Source: JAJTFA01 sp051715425
Lineage (GTDB): Bacteria; Bacteroidota; Bacteroidia; UKL13-3
NCBI GenBank assembly: GCA_051715425.1
Contig: JBPXJS010000008.1
Coordinates: 248,001-312,000, forward strand
Reading direction: 5' to 3'
Length of the DNA: 64,000 nt
Part shown: piece after piece, positions 45,455 through 54,020 of the stretch
How the letters are laid out: each line of letters opens with the position of its first letter
How positions within the stretch are numbered: position 1 is the stretch's first letter
Notes under the pieces: generated by a model
What the model saw: the letters and a program-made list of their open reading frames with translations, nothing else
What the model was told of the DNA's origin: nothing
Databases searched by the model: none
Translations under genes and position numbers: made by a program

Positions 45455-45487
45455 AAACCCCTGCCTTCCGGCAGGGGTTTATTTTTT
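45455..45487 (+). terminator. Rho-independent terminator after the adhesin gene
   Basis: Perfect 11-bp stem AAACCCCTGCC/GGCAGGGGTTT with loop TTCC, followed by ATTTTTT. It lies 42 bp after the adhesin stop and is the strongest terminator in the window. Confidence 0.9.
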
Positions 45488-45575
45488 ATATATCCTGGTA
45501 AAAAGCATAAATAATTTAGGACTGAAACGAGGAAATATCTAAAACTAATGTGATATTTGAGAACCAACAGAATCC

Positions 45576-46127
45576 TTGCATTCCACCAATAAACATATAT
45601 CAAAAATTGTTCAGCTTGTGCTGACTTTCACTATTCTTATAGCTATGGTGTTTATGACTTTTGGATATTATGCGGCTTTCAGGATATTAAGAAAACATCA
45701 CAAAACAGAAATCAAACAGCTTCTGTATTCAGGCGGAGCAAAAGAGTTACAACAGGAATTTACTTTTAGCAAAACTGAATACAAACAACTCGACTGGAAA
45801 GACGAGAAGGAGTTTATGCTAAATGGCAATATGTACGATGTGCTGAAAAAAGAATTGTTGCCTTCAGGTAAATACAGGCTTATTTGTCATCATGATTTAA
45901 ACGACCAGACCATATTTAGTTTTCTTATCCGCTATCATAAACAGCATACAGGAAACAACCAACACCATCAAACCATTAAATTGCTGCAACTACTGAGTAT
46001 TGCTGATATCCCAACTGAACGTACTTCCATATCGCTACCCAAACAGATGCTGCCGGAAATTTATTTTGTTAATCATTTTCGCACCTCTTATGCTGTTAAA
46101 CCAGCCACTCCCCCACCCAAGGCCTGA
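45576..46127 (+). CDS. Single-pass membrane protein, unknown function
   Basis: 183 residues starting at TTG. One membrane helix near residues 11-31 (IVQLVLTFTILIAMVFMTFGYY) and a soluble, mixed-charge domain with KEFMLNGNMYDV. No family recognised. It precedes the TonB-dependent receptor by 110 bp on the same strand, a position in which Bacteroidota often carry a small partner of the receptor; that is only a guess. Confidence 0.55.
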   Translation: MHSTNKHISKIVQLVLTFTILIAMVFMTFGYYAAFRILRKHHKTEIKQLLYSGGAKELQQEFTFSKTEYKQLDWKDEKEFMLNGNMYDVLKKELLPSGKYRLICHHDLNDQTIFSFLIRYHKQHTGNNQHHQTIKLLQLLSIADIPTERTSISLPKQMLPEIYFVNHFRTSYAVKPATPPPKA

Positions 46128-46205
46128 AGTATAATTATTCTACCTTTTTTATGATCAGCAGTTTTTTGCTGAAACCATTTGTATTTATACTCAATCAATT
46201 TATTT

Positions 46206-46226
46206 AACCGGATAGATAGACCGGTT
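46206..46226. promoter_or_regulatory. Inverted repeat before the TonB receptor start
   Basis: AACCGG-N9-CCGGTT, 10 bases before the ATG. Position fits an operator or a structure in the message leader; a chance match cannot be excluded. Confidence 0.25.
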
Positions 46227-46236
46227 TATTAACACT

Positions 46237-48636
46237 ATGAAAAAAAACATGATGTTGTTGGCAATGCTGCTAACATCTTACTCCCTGTTTAGTCAAACAC
46301 TAACAGTGCGGGATAAAACCACCTTGCATCCGATAGAGAATGCAATGATCAAACACAAAACAGGCACATTGTTAACCACACCAAAAGGTCAGGCAACCCT
46401 CGATTTTATTGCAGACACAGACAGCATTTATGTATCTGCGCAGGGTTTTCAAACGGGCAGTTATACAGGAGCCTCTCTAAAGAGCAATCATTACCTCATT
46501 CATCTCAGCGAGGTTCCATACTCCATTAACGAGGTGGTTGTTTCAGCGAGTCGTTTCGAAGAAAAAAAATCTGATGTGCCACAGCAAATTATGGTGATTA
46601 ACGCCAAAGAGTTGCAGTTTATGAATCAGCAAACTTCGGCTGATGTGCTGCAAAATACCGGAAACGTATTTGTTCAAAAAAGCCAGCTTGGAGGCGGCAG
46701 TCCTGTAATGAGGGGATTTGAAGCCAACAAAGTACTGATTGTTGTTGATGGGGTGAGAATGAACAATGCCATTTTCAGGGGAGGCCATTTGCAAAATATC
46801 ATCTCTATGGATAATGCGGTGCTGGATCGCACGGAGGTGGTATTTGGACCGGGTTCTGTGGTGTATGGAAGTGATGCCCTTGGCGGGGTGATGCATTTTT
46901 ACACCCGTAAACCATTGCTTTCTTATAACGATAAACTCCATATTAAAGTAAATGCTTTTACCAGATATTCTACTGCCTCCAATGAAAAAACAGGACATAT
47001 TAACCTGAATCTGGGAACAAAACGTATTGCCTTTCTTACAGGCTTTACTTTCTCCGATTTTGGTGATTTACGCCAGGGCAATATCAGAAATCCTTTTTAT
47101 GGAGCCTGGGGTAAGCGGGAATTTTATGCAGAGCGTATTGCAGGTGTTGATTCCATGGTACGCAACAGCGACCTTAATGTGCAGAAAGGATCAGGATACA
47201 GCCAGTATGATATCCTGCAAAAAATTCTGGTAAAACAAAACAATAAGGTTACTCACCTCTTCAATTTTCAGTATTCTTCCTCGTCTGATATTAACCGATA
47301 CGACCGGTTAACAGAAATCAGTTCGGGGAAATTACGCTTTGCTCAATGGTATTATGGCCCTCAAAAACGCCTGCTTGGTTCTTATCAGTTGAGCATTCAG
47401 TCGGCAAATCCGCTGTTTACTAAAGCCAATATTATTTTGGCGTATCAGGATATTGAGGAAAGCAGGCACGACAGAAGATTTAATAATAACAATTTAAATC
47501 ACAGAAACGAAAAGGTGATGGTATACTCCTTAAATGCCGATTTTGAAAAAGACCTTGGCAAACATGAGTTGCGTTATGGAGCCGAGTTTTTTTATAACAA
47601 GGTAAACTCTGCAGCCAACCGTGTGGATATAACCACTGGCCTCTCCTCCCCTCTTGATACGCGTTATCCTGACGGAGGATCGATTATGCAAACTGCTGCC
47701 GCATATCTAACACATAGCTGGGAAATAAACAAATATATGGTGCTATCGGACGGGATTCGTTACAGCAATATTCTTCTTAACTCTTCTTTTAACGATACCA
47801 CGTTTTTCCCTTTCCCCTTTTCTGAAATCACCCAAAAATCATCAGCCATTAATGGAAATCTGGGCTTAACAGTAATGCCCGGAAAAGACTGGCAGTTCAG
47901 TGTTGTTTTATCAACCGGTTTCAGGGCTCCGAATGTAGATGACGTGGCCAAGGTATTTGACTCGCAACCCGGAAGTGTAGTGGTGCCCAATCCAGATCTT
48001 AAACCGGAATATATTTACAATGGAGAGTTTACTGTAAGTAAAATTATTTCGGGGAAAATAAAGGTGGAAGGAACCGGTTATTATTCCGTTTTAACAGATG
48101 CACTCAGTTTAAAATCATCAACCTTTAACGGGAGTGATTCCATAGTATACAGCGGTGTAAAAAGTGCTGTAATGACAACCATGAATGCAAACGAAGCATA
48201 TATTTACGGATACAGTATGGGGGTGATGGCCGATATCACCAATGCCTTTTCCATCAGTTCAACCATTAATTATACCTATGGACGTATAAAAACCGATTCA
48301 ACTGATTATCCGCTGGATCATATTCCACCTGTTTTTGGGCGCACCGGATTTAACCTGAAAATCAAGAAATTCAGGGGCGAATTTTTCTTGTTATACAATG
48401 GCTGGAAATACATGAAGGATTACAACCTTGGAGGCGAGGATAACCAGCAATATGCCACCATTAACGGAACTCCTGCCTGGTATACCTTAAACCTGAGAAC
48501 AGCCTATTACCTGAATAAGCATATACAGGTGCAGGCCGCTCTGGACAATATGCTGGATACCAATTACCGGGTATTTGCATCAGGTATAAGTGCACCCGGC
48601 CGAAACTTTGTTATTACTCTGAGAGGCAGCTTTTAA
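46237..48636 (+). CDS. TonB-dependent outer-membrane receptor
   Basis: 799 residues: signal peptide ending FSQ, a carboxypeptidase-regulatory-like N-terminal domain (about 20-95), a plug (ASRFEEKKSDVPQQIMVI, SPVMRGFEANKVLIVVDGVRMN) and a 22-strand barrel ending in a terminal Phe (NFVITLRGSF). The GVRMNNAIFRGGHLQN box and NPDLKPEYIYNGEF are shared with haem and siderophore receptors. The ligand is not proven. The tRNA-Arg gene follows 95 bp downstream. Confidence 0.93.
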   Translation: MKKNMMLLAMLLTSYSLFSQTLTVRDKTTLHPIENAMIKHKTGTLLTTPKGQATLDFIADTDSIYVSAQGFQTGSYTGASLKSNHYLIHLSEVPYSINEVVVSASRFEEKKSDVPQQIMVINAKELQFMNQQTSADVLQNTGNVFVQKSQLGGGSPVMRGFEANKVLIVVDGVRMNNAIFRGGHLQNIISMDNAVLDRTEVVFGPGSVVYGSDALGGVMHFYTRKPLLSYNDKLHIKVNAFTRYSTASNEKTGHINLNLGTKRIAFLTGFTFSDFGDLRQGNIRNPFYGAWGKREFYAERIAGVDSMVRNSDLNVQKGSGYSQYDILQKILVKQNNKVTHLFNFQYSSSSDINRYDRLTEISSGKLRFAQWYYGPQKRLLGSYQLSIQSANPLFTKANIILAYQDIEESRHDRRFNNNNLNHRNEKVMVYSLNADFEKDLGKHELRYGAEFFYNKVNSAANRVDITTGLSSPLDTRYPDGGSIMQTAAAYLTHSWEINKYMVLSDGIRYSNILLNSSFNDTTFFPFPFSEITQKSSAINGNLGLTVMPGKDWQFSVVLSTGFRAPNVDDVAKVFDSQPGSVVVPNPDLKPEYIYNGEFTVSKIISGKIKVEGTGYYSVLTDALSLKSSTFNGSDSIVYSGVKSAVMTTMNANEAYIYGYSMGVMADITNAFSISSTINYTYGRIKTDSTDYPLDHIPPVFGRTGFNLKIKKFRGEFFLLYNGWKYMKDYNLGGEDNQQYATINGTPAWYTLNLRTAYYLNKHIQVQAALDNMLDTNYRVFASGISAPGRNFVITLRGSF

Positions 48637-48644
48637 CGCAAAAA

Positions 48645-48676
48645 TTTGCATCAATAGGATAATTTATCTTAATTTG
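48645..48676 (+). promoter_or_regulatory. Promoter of tRNA-Arg
   Basis: TTTG (48645-48648), 20 bases, TTAATTTG (48669-48676), one mismatch from TAnnTTTG. The tRNA begins 55 bases downstream. Confidence 0.5.
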
Positions 48677-48731
48677 CAGCCCTCAAAGTGTCTTTCATCT
48701 TCATATAAGATGATAGATAGTCACTTTTGAT

Positions 48732-48805
48732 GGTCCCATAGCTCAGCTGGATAGAGCACCGGTTTTCTAAACCGTAGGTCACAGGTTCGAATCCTGTTGG
48801 GACTA
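48732..48805 (+). tRNA. tRNA-Arg (anticodon TCT)
   Basis: Cloverleaf: acceptor GGTCCCA/TGGGACT with a G-T end pair, D-arm AGCTCAGCTGGATAGAGC, anticodon loop TTTCTAA with TCT, T-arm CAGGTTCGAATCCTG. CCA is not encoded. Its 3' end is duplicated at 48966-48982. Confidence 0.93.
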
Positions 48806-48806
48806 C
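48790..48806 (+). repeat. Direct repeat, copy 1 (tRNA-Arg 3' end), putative att site
   Basis: 17 bp AATCCTGTTGGGACTAC, identical to 48966-48982. Duplication of a tRNA 3' end is typical of attachment sites left by tyrosine-recombinase elements. Confidence 0.6.
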
Positions 48807-48817
48807 AGATAAGAGCA

Positions 48818-48846
48818 AAAGCCCAAACAGCGTTTGGGCTTTCTTT
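48818..48846 (+). terminator. Terminator after tRNA-Arg
   Basis: AAAGCCCAAAC/GTTTGGGCTTT, 11-bp perfect stem with loop AGC, then CTTT. It shares five bases with the following larger hairpin. Confidence 0.75.
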
Positions 48847-48900
48847 ATTTCCGTGAGTGTTGAAAGGCCACTTTCATAAACTTACGGAAATAAAGAAAGC
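48838..48900. repeat. Long inverted repeat (17-bp arms) downstream of tRNA-Arg
   Basis: GCTTTCTTTATTTCCGT (48838-48854) and its exact complement ACGGAAATAAAGAAAGC (48884-48900), with an inner TGAAAG/CTTTCA stem in the loop. Next to it a GCTGCG-AC-CGCAGC stem (48902-48915). Unknown role. Confidence 0.7.
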
Positions 48901-48965
48901 AGCTGCGACCGCAGCGTTTGCTTTGCTATTTCAACATGAGGCACGAAGGAACATATCCCCGATAT

Positions 48966-48982
48966 AATCCTGTTGGGACTAC
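48966..48982 (+). repeat. Direct repeat, copy 2 of tRNA-Arg 3' end, putative att site
   Basis: Same 17 bp as 48790-48806, with no tRNA attached. The 48983-49086 stretch before the next gene shows nothing further. Confidence 0.6.
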
Positions 48983-49086
48983 TAAAATCACCAAACTCTG
49001 CATCTAGGTTCTTATTTTATACTCTGATTTTCACTGGCCTTACCCAGCCTTTGCCATAGTTCTTCTTTGATGTTTATTGTTGCGGG

Positions 49087-49479
49087 TTAATTTATAAGCT
49101 GAGTCCCTACAGACCACAAATTACCTGCAAAATCTTTAAAGGTTGCTCTCCTGTCAGGATCTCCCTCCCGTTCCTTTGGCTTTTCTATTACCTCACACCC
49201 TGCATGAATGGCTTTGTTAAAAACATCGTCCACATTGGAAACATAAACATGCATTACCAATGGAACAGGTGGAAATCTGTCTGATGACTCACCAAGCATG
49301 ATTACTGAATCGTCAATTTGAATTTCTGCGTGCATAATTGATCCATCGGGCATATCATATCGCCTTAGTTCTTTTGCTTCAAAAACAATTTTCATCAAGT
49401 CAACGAATTGTTGAGCCCCATTTATGATAAAGTAAGGCGAAACGGAGTTATAGCCACTTGGTTTAAAATCTTTGTTCAT
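49087..49479 (-). CDS. VOC family protein, PhnB-like
   Basis: 130 residues of glyoxalase/PhnB fold: SVSPYFIINGAQQFVDLMKIVFEA, HAEIQIDDSVIMLGES and RRATFKDFAGNLWSVGT. The chelate ligands are not fully clear, so no activity is claimed. It is the first of a series of short minus-strand genes beyond tRNA-Arg. Its upstream neighbour (DinB-like) ends 17 bp away. Confidence 0.88.
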   Translation of the reverse strand: MNKDFKPSGYNSVSPYFIINGAQQFVDLMKIVFEAKELRRYDMPDGSIMHAEIQIDDSVIMLGESSDRFPPVPLVMHVYVSNVDDVFNKAIHAGCEVIEKPKEREGDPDRRATFKDFAGNLWSVGTQLIN

Positions 49480-49496
49480 TTGAGTTTATGCTTAGT

Positions 49497-50018
49497 TTAT
49501 ATATCGAGTTGCCTGTTGTTATCTGCGTAAAGGTTTTCTTTTGTTTGACCAACCCAATTTGGTGCGTTGTTTATTTCTTGCCTTAAAAGTAAATTAAGTT
49601 GTGCAGCATGATGTTGTACATGTCGCATATTGTAAAGTGTAATTTCAAAAACCGAATAATCTTTATACTCATTTACCCAACGGCTGTTAGCAACCTCATC
49701 TGTCATACCTGCAATCAGGTTGTGGCATTTTTGTTTGCAATGATGAAGGTAAGTAAGTATCTCTGATTTACTGTAAACTCTGTCAGGTAAAATACCGGCC
49801 GGGTCAAACTCCGAAAGGGTGAACGGTGATAGAGGATTAAATGTGTCTGGCTCAGGTGTGAGGTAGTAGTCTAACCAAAAAAGGCAATGATAAGAGTTAT
49901 ACCAAAACTTTTTATCATTGTCCCATAGTTCGTTTGTGCAAAGTATTATTGCATTTTCAAGCATATCAATACTTGCTCCGAATTGCTTCCATAAAGATTC
50001 TTTGTTTGATGCGTTCAT
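49497..50018 (-). CDS. DinB superfamily protein
   Basis: 173 residues: His residues in NSYHCLFWLDYYL and in LYNMRHVQHHAAQLNLLLRQ match the DinB_2 metal-site pattern. Similar in size to the 50321 gene but with low obvious similarity. A partial copy of the dispersed repeat lies 60-120 bp upstream. Confidence 0.8.
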   Translation of the reverse strand: MNASNKESLWKQFGASIDMLENAIILCTNELWDNDKKFWYNSYHCLFWLDYYLTPEPDTFNPLSPFTLSEFDPAGILPDRVYSKSEILTYLHHCKQKCHNLIAGMTDEVANSRWVNEYKDYSVFEITLYNMRHVQHHAAQLNLLLRQEINNAPNWVGQTKENLYADNNRQLDI

Positions 50019-50080
50019 GTCTGTTGGTTGTTCTGGTCTGCTTCTTTCCTGCGCGGTAGCTTTTGATTAGTACTGCCAGC

Positions 50081-50140
50081 AATTGCTTCGGTTTAATATC
50101 AGACTGTGAAAGACCAACTCACCATCTGTATGGTAAAACT
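50081..50140 (-). repeat. Dispersed intergenic repeat, partial copy D
   Basis: Shares CAGACTGTGAAA and CTGTATG with other copies (plus strand), but its core GTAAATGTTGGG is altered to GGTAAAACTAT. The surrounding 50019-50320 gap is otherwise empty of genes. Confidence 0.4.
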
Positions 50141-50320
50141 ATTTAAATATATGGAAGATACCATTGTAAACAGACTTATTTTAGTATAAGGTATAAATTG
50201 GTCATCAACCCCGCTCCGGCAACCCTTGTCAGCAGTAGCGTTTAGTTACAAGTCTTTTTCTCATCAGGAAGCCTTAAGGATGTGTACCATCTTGCTGAAT
50301 TGGTGATAATAGCAGGCGTT

Positions 50321-50842
50321 TCATTTTGCGGGTTGCTCGAGGTTTCCAACAGTTTGTCTGAGATGATGTGTTGCATGGTAGGTCATGAGGTAAAACATTT
50401 CTCTTATGGTTAACAGACCCAGCAAAGGATGAGGCAAAACGAGTGAATCAAGCGCTTCCTCTGTATATGAGTCCAACAACTGTTGAATGGTTAGAATAAC
50501 GTTCTGTATACTTGTTGTGATCATTTCTTTTTGTTCAGGCGTAACTTGTTCCGGCAAATACTGCTGTGGTGCCTGACGACTTGTTTTAAAGTAATTTTCA
50601 ATAACGGTGTCATAATCCCAGGTTGGCCGGTCTATTCTTCCATATTTTTTTGCTATAAAATCCTTAGCTGGCAGAACTTTTGGGAATGGCAACAAGGTAA
50701 GGTAAACATGATTTAATTGTTGACCTGCCGTCCATTTTCCGCTATGGCTATAGGTAAATTGTTCGTCTTTCAATGAGTTTACGTAATCAATCATTTCTTT
50801 ATGATTGTTACCGAAAGCCTGTATGAGTTCTTGTTTTGTCAT
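50321..50842 (-). CDS. DinB superfamily protein
   Basis: 173 residues: WTAGQQLNHVYLTLLPF with the first His, and MFYLMTYHATHHLRQTV with the second and third, typical of DinB_2. Function unknown. It is preceded (higher coordinates) by an attC-like element that follows the 51024 gene. Confidence 0.85.
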   Translation of the reverse strand: MTKQELIQAFGNNHKEMIDYVNSLKDEQFTYSHSGKWTAGQQLNHVYLTLLPFPKVLPAKDFIAKKYGRIDRPTWDYDTVIENYFKTSRQAPQQYLPEQVTPEQKEMITTSIQNVILTIQQLLDSYTEEALDSLVLPHPLLGLLTIREMFYLMTYHATHHLRQTVGNLEQPAK

Positions 50843-50880
50843 TCTATTTTAATTTCTGTTTTGCGTTATTTCACGTTTAC

Positions 50881-50980
50881 TGCTAAAGGTTTGCATTTGG
50901 CGAAGAAACGGGGTTCGAAGCTCTAAACTGTCTGCCAACATTAAACTTGTCAAGACGCAAAAAGCTTTATTTATTAGGTG
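50881..50980 (-). repeat. attC-like intergenic element 1
   Basis: About 100 bp just downstream of the 51024 gene. On the plus strand it starts TGCTAAAGG and ends TTATTAGGTG; it contains TTTGGCGAAGAAACGGGG and CTGTCTGCC, which echo the other copies. Most degenerate member of the family. Confidence 0.4.
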
Positions 50981-51023
50981 AACCTGTTAGTTTGTTAAAC
51001 ACGTCTGTTAGTACCAGCTATTT

Positions 51024-51584
51024 TCACTGTCGAATAGTTTCCGTTAAATTGTTTTTACCCATCTCGTCTGTTTTGAAAATTCGATGTTCCTTTCGGTCAT
51101 TTAAAATCATATGTAATGAGGAATCACAGTCAATACGTCCAGATGAGAAGAATTCTCTACCTGCGGACCAGAATGCAAAGTCCAAATGTCCAACTTGCTT
51201 TCTATCATTGCTATATGATTTTAGCCAATACCCAATGTTTTCCTCTTTTTTGTCATTGTCAATTAGCACGAGCAAATCCCATTGGTAATTCGCTGTCTTG
51301 ATCACAGCTTCCTTTACTTTGTATGTGTATTTCCTTTGGGTCGGGTCTGTGGTCGAAGGCTGAAAAAAATGAGCTATTCGTTCTGGCTTTTCAAACCTTA
51401 AAAGTTGATTGGTGTCTATGATTTCAACAAACGAATTTGTCTTATAATAATTAAGAAGTTTATTGTTAGGGTCGTTAAACGATGCCATTTCTAAATCCAA
51501 AATTTGTCCTTTGCAGTTGTCTGCTTTTTGTCTCGAACAACTCGTTATAATTATTATTGCCGATATGTAGAATAGTCTTTTCAT
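51024..51584 (-). CDS. Lipoprotein, unknown function
   Basis: 186 residues with signal peptide MKRLFYISAIIIITSCSRQ (lipobox ITSC). The mature part is polar, with no recognisable domain; segments QWDLLVLIDNDKKEENIGYW and FWSAGREFFSSGRIDCDSS suggest a compact mixed fold. An upstream dispersed-repeat copy touches its start codon and an attC-like element follows its stop. Confidence 0.7.
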   Translation of the reverse strand: MKRLFYISAIIIITSCSRQKADNCKGQILDLEMASFNDPNNKLLNYYKTNSFVEIIDTNQLLRFEKPERIAHFFQPSTTDPTQRKYTYKVKEAVIKTANYQWDLLVLIDNDKKEENIGYWLKSYSNDRKQVGHLDFAFWSAGREFFSSGRIDCDSSLHMILNDRKEHRIFKTDEMGKNNLTETIRQ

Positions 51585-51656
51585 AATTGCCGCTAAGGTC
51601 AGACTGCGAAAAACCTATTCACAGCATACTTTGTAAAGGTTGTGATAAAACCTCAA
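51585..51656 (-). repeat. Dispersed intergenic repeat, copy E
   Basis: Starts immediately beyond the lipoprotein start codon. Plus-strand landmarks: ATTGCCGCTAAGGTCAGACT, then AACCTATTCACAGCAT and TTTGTAAAGGTTGTGATAAAA. Confidence 0.6.
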
Positions 51657-51729
51657 CAAACAAAGAATATAGTGTAAGCTTGTATTGGGGTAATACCTTG
51701 GGGGCTATCGTTATTTTATTTGGCTGGTT

Positions 51730-52161
51730 TTAACCTTTATCATTAGGGTTAAAATCTACCATCCATTCAATTCCATATTTATCTCTAAACATTCCGAAGT
51801 ATGAACCCCATAGGCTGTCAGCCATTGGCATTTCTGCTTGCCCACCGGCCGATAGCCCGTTAAATAACTTGTCGGCTTCTTCTTTGCTCTCTGTACTGAT
51901 GGATATTTTAGACCTGTTTTCGTTCTCATTTGTTTTTCCCATAAACTCAGGAACATCATTACCCATTAAAACGTTTTTACCAATAGGTAAAGCAATATGC
52001 ATGATTTTATTGGCTTCCTTTTCTGAAATAGGAAATTCAGGGCTTGACAGGTCTTTGTAACGCATAATCCTTGCGAATTCTCCGCCAAATACAGATTTGT
52101 AAAAAGTGAATGCTTCTTCGGCATTGCCATTAAAGTTGATGTGGGGATTGATAAGTGCCAT
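51730..52161 (-). CDS. VOC family protein (PhnB / demethylubiquinone methyltransferase-like)
   Basis: 143 residues: INPHINFNGNAEEAFTFYKSVFGGEF, MHIALPIGKNVLMGNDVPE, WGSYFGMFRDKYGIEWMVDF. This is the common PhnB-type subfamily; members lack a defined reaction. It stands alone with gaps of 145 and 190 bp. Confidence 0.9.
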   Translation of the reverse strand: MALINPHINFNGNAEEAFTFYKSVFGGEFARIMRYKDLSSPEFPISEKEANKIMHIALPIGKNVLMGNDVPEFMGKTNENENRSKISISTESKEEADKLFNGLSAGGQAEMPMADSLWGSYFGMFRDKYGIEWMVDFNPNDKG

Positions 52162-52351
52162 ATTTTTTATTTTATTCTGTTTTATATTACAAACGTAGCA
52201 TTTAACCTTAAATAAGTAGGGTATAAAAGCGGCAAAAAAGGGGTAGTTTGCGTCAACATGTTACATCGGCATAATCGTTAGACTCCTAATTCCCATCCAT
52301 TGTGCAAAAATGAAGTACTGCTCCAGAGTCAAATTCAGCTTTAAAATAAAC

Positions 52352-52822
52352 TTAACCCTTTTCATATCGTTGATTTTTATCTAACCCGATTTTGTCTCTT
52401 ACTTCTTTAACAGTCATCTCTAAAAGCGGTTCATATTCGAAGTTGTGATAAAGATTGGTTAGCGTATTTCGCCCACGTTTAAACGCTTTTATTACTTCAC
52501 GTGGACACATAAAAAGCCCTATAAAAACCGCACCGGAATTAAGAAACCACGCTATAAAAGATGTTTTGCAACCGGTGGCTAATTCCCAGGCTCCTATTTC
52601 TGCTTCGCCACGCCAATTAGCAGGATAGCCTGTGATGATATGGTGTATGTCGTGAAAGCGGGCAACTTTTACCCGGGCATCAATATTAGGCAGATAAACC
52701 GGGATGCGTCCTACACGAATAGTGAACGTTTTTGAAGTGTAAGCGTTAGCCGGAAAATTAAATCTGCCAAACAGTTGCTTCAGTGCATCCTTAATTAGCA
52801 TATTGTCATCGTAAACTTCCAT
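52352..52822 (-). CDS. Coq4-like protein
   Basis: 156 residues containing RFHDIHHIITGYPANWRGEAEIGAWELATG; the HDxxH motif (57-61) and a downstream Glu (73) match the zinc site of the Coq4 family. In eukaryotes Coq4 takes part in ubiquinone assembly and decarboxylation; Bacteroidota use menaquinone, so the role here is unclear. Two hydrophobic segments (FIAWFLNSGAVFIGLFM) follow the motif. Confidence 0.7.
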   Translation of the reverse strand: MEVYDDNMLIKDALKQLFGRFNFPANAYTSKTFTIRVGRIPVYLPNIDARVKVARFHDIHHIITGYPANWRGEAEIGAWELATGCKTSFIAWFLNSGAVFIGLFMCPREVIKAFKRGRNTLTNLYHNFEYEPLLEMTVKEVRDKIGLDKNQRYEKG

Positions 52823-52875
52823 TTTTTTATGTTCAGATTAAGAGCCAGAGTGCGATACATGTGTCCTGCAACTAA

Positions 52876-53015
52876 TGTTAACGGTTCCGGGCTTTGTGTT
52901 GGTGTGGTTTTGAAATAGTAAACTATATGCCAGCACCCACTTTTATTCATTGTTCAAAGTTTCTATTCGCACTGCCTGCCGATTAACACGAAACCCATTT
53001 TACCGGTAGTGCATT
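52876..53015 (-). repeat. attC-like intergenic element 2
   Basis: 140 bp directly after the LysE gene stop. Plus-strand landmarks: TTAACGGTTCCGGGCTTTGTGTTGG, shared with element 4 in positions only, and near the other end CACGAAACCC. See the finding on cassette-like organisation. Confidence 0.5.
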
Positions 53016-53642
53016 TTAATGTTTAATTGTTATGCATGAATATAACGCGAAAAGTCCAAATGAAAATATAATTAAACCAGAAAGTCTGTTTATCCAAATA
53101 AGTCTGTCTGGTGTAATTTTAGATTGAAAATAGCTAACTATAGAGCTTAATATGAACCACCAAATAGCAGACCCCATAAAAACACCCAGTACAAGGGTGC
53201 TGGATGAAGAATAATCTGTGCTTGTTGTACCTAAGCCAAGTCCAACAAATATGGCTAAGAAAGACAATATAGTTGCAGGGTTGGTAACGGTTAAGAAAAA
53301 AGTTGAGATAAAATTATTGAAAAGACCTTTGCTGTCAATATTTGCAGCTTTTGATGCAGGTTTTGTTACAAATGATTTTATACCTAAAAAAAGTAAAAAC
53401 AATCCACCAGGTAATTTCATCCAAAATTCTTGTGTGAGAAGAAATGAGGAAACGGCTGTCAACCCGAAACCTGCAATAATACCATAAACACTATCCGCCA
53501 TAGCTGCTCCCATTCCGGTAACAAAACCTGAGAGGCGTCCTTCTGTCAACGTGCGTTTTATGGTAAGTACACCAATTGGCCCAACGGGGGCAGCAACTGA
53601 GAAGCCAATTATTAATCCTTTAATTAAATAGTCTATTGTCAT
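53016..53642 (-). CDS. LysE/RhtB family amino-acid exporter-like protein
   Basis: 208 residues, six hydrophobic helices, family signature GFSVAAPVGPIGVLTIKRTLTEG near the N-terminus and NPATILSFLAIF in the middle. Members export amino acids such as lysine, threonine or homoserine; the substrate here is unknown. A dispersed-repeat copy lies at its start and an attC-like element at its stop, making a self-contained unit. Confidence 0.9.
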   Translation of the reverse strand: MTIDYLIKGLIIGFSVAAPVGPIGVLTIKRTLTEGRLSGFVTGMGAAMADSVYGIIAGFGLTAVSSFLLTQEFWMKLPGGLFLLFLGIKSFVTKPASKAANIDSKGLFNNFISTFFLTVTNPATILSFLAIFVGLGLGTTSTDYSSSSTLVLGVFMGSAIWWFILSSIVSYFQSKITPDRLIWINRLSGLIIFSFGLFALYSCITIKH

Positions 53643-53647
53643 ATTGT

Positions 53648-53759
53648 ATTGCTGCTAAAGACAGACTCCCGCAATCATGCGGGACAAGTTGTGAAACAAT
53701 CTCTCCAAAGTCACCTATGTAAATGTTGGGATAAAACTTCATAAATGCAAGAGCCTTAC
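53648..53759 (-). repeat. Dispersed intergenic repeat, copy F, with hairpin insertion
   Basis: Starts just before the LysE start codon. The sequence between CAGACT and TGTGAAA carries an extra 22 bp that forms a TCCCGCA-ATCA-TGCGGGA hairpin (53667-53684) absent from copies D and E. The core TATGTAAATGTTGGGATAAA follows at 53716. Confidence 0.6.
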
Positions 53760-54020
53760 GAGTTAATATTTCGGCCATAGAATAAAGGGAAGGCATTATT
53801 CTTTTTATACCGGTTTTGATTTTTCTGTTTCAACGATTTTTTCTCAAACCCGCTATTGTGGTTTTCAGTGGGCAAAATCCTTTTCTGGCAAAAGCAGTAA
53901 TTACAACGCGGCAACTGATGCCATCGTGAATATTTTTTATTGCCGAAGCTTTTGTGATACCCTGTTTGCCAACCCGGGTACAACGATTATATTCCAGCTT
54001 ATTGTTACAATAACATACCT
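53760..54020. other. Intergenic region, no supported gene
   Basis: Downstream of the YdeI-like gene. Minus-strand frames are short and interrupted (for example a 75-codon frame without homology or signal), so nothing is called. Confidence 0.35.

Noticed and set aside
48900..49086. CRISPR-like or small-RNA array near tRNA-Arg
   Set aside because: Only one inverted repeat and one direct repeat pair; no regular repeat-spacer pattern anywhere in the window.
53756..53983. 75-codon minus-strand frame between LysE and YdeI-like genes
   Set aside because: Low-complexity basic composition, no start context or homology; part of it is the dispersed repeat F flank.
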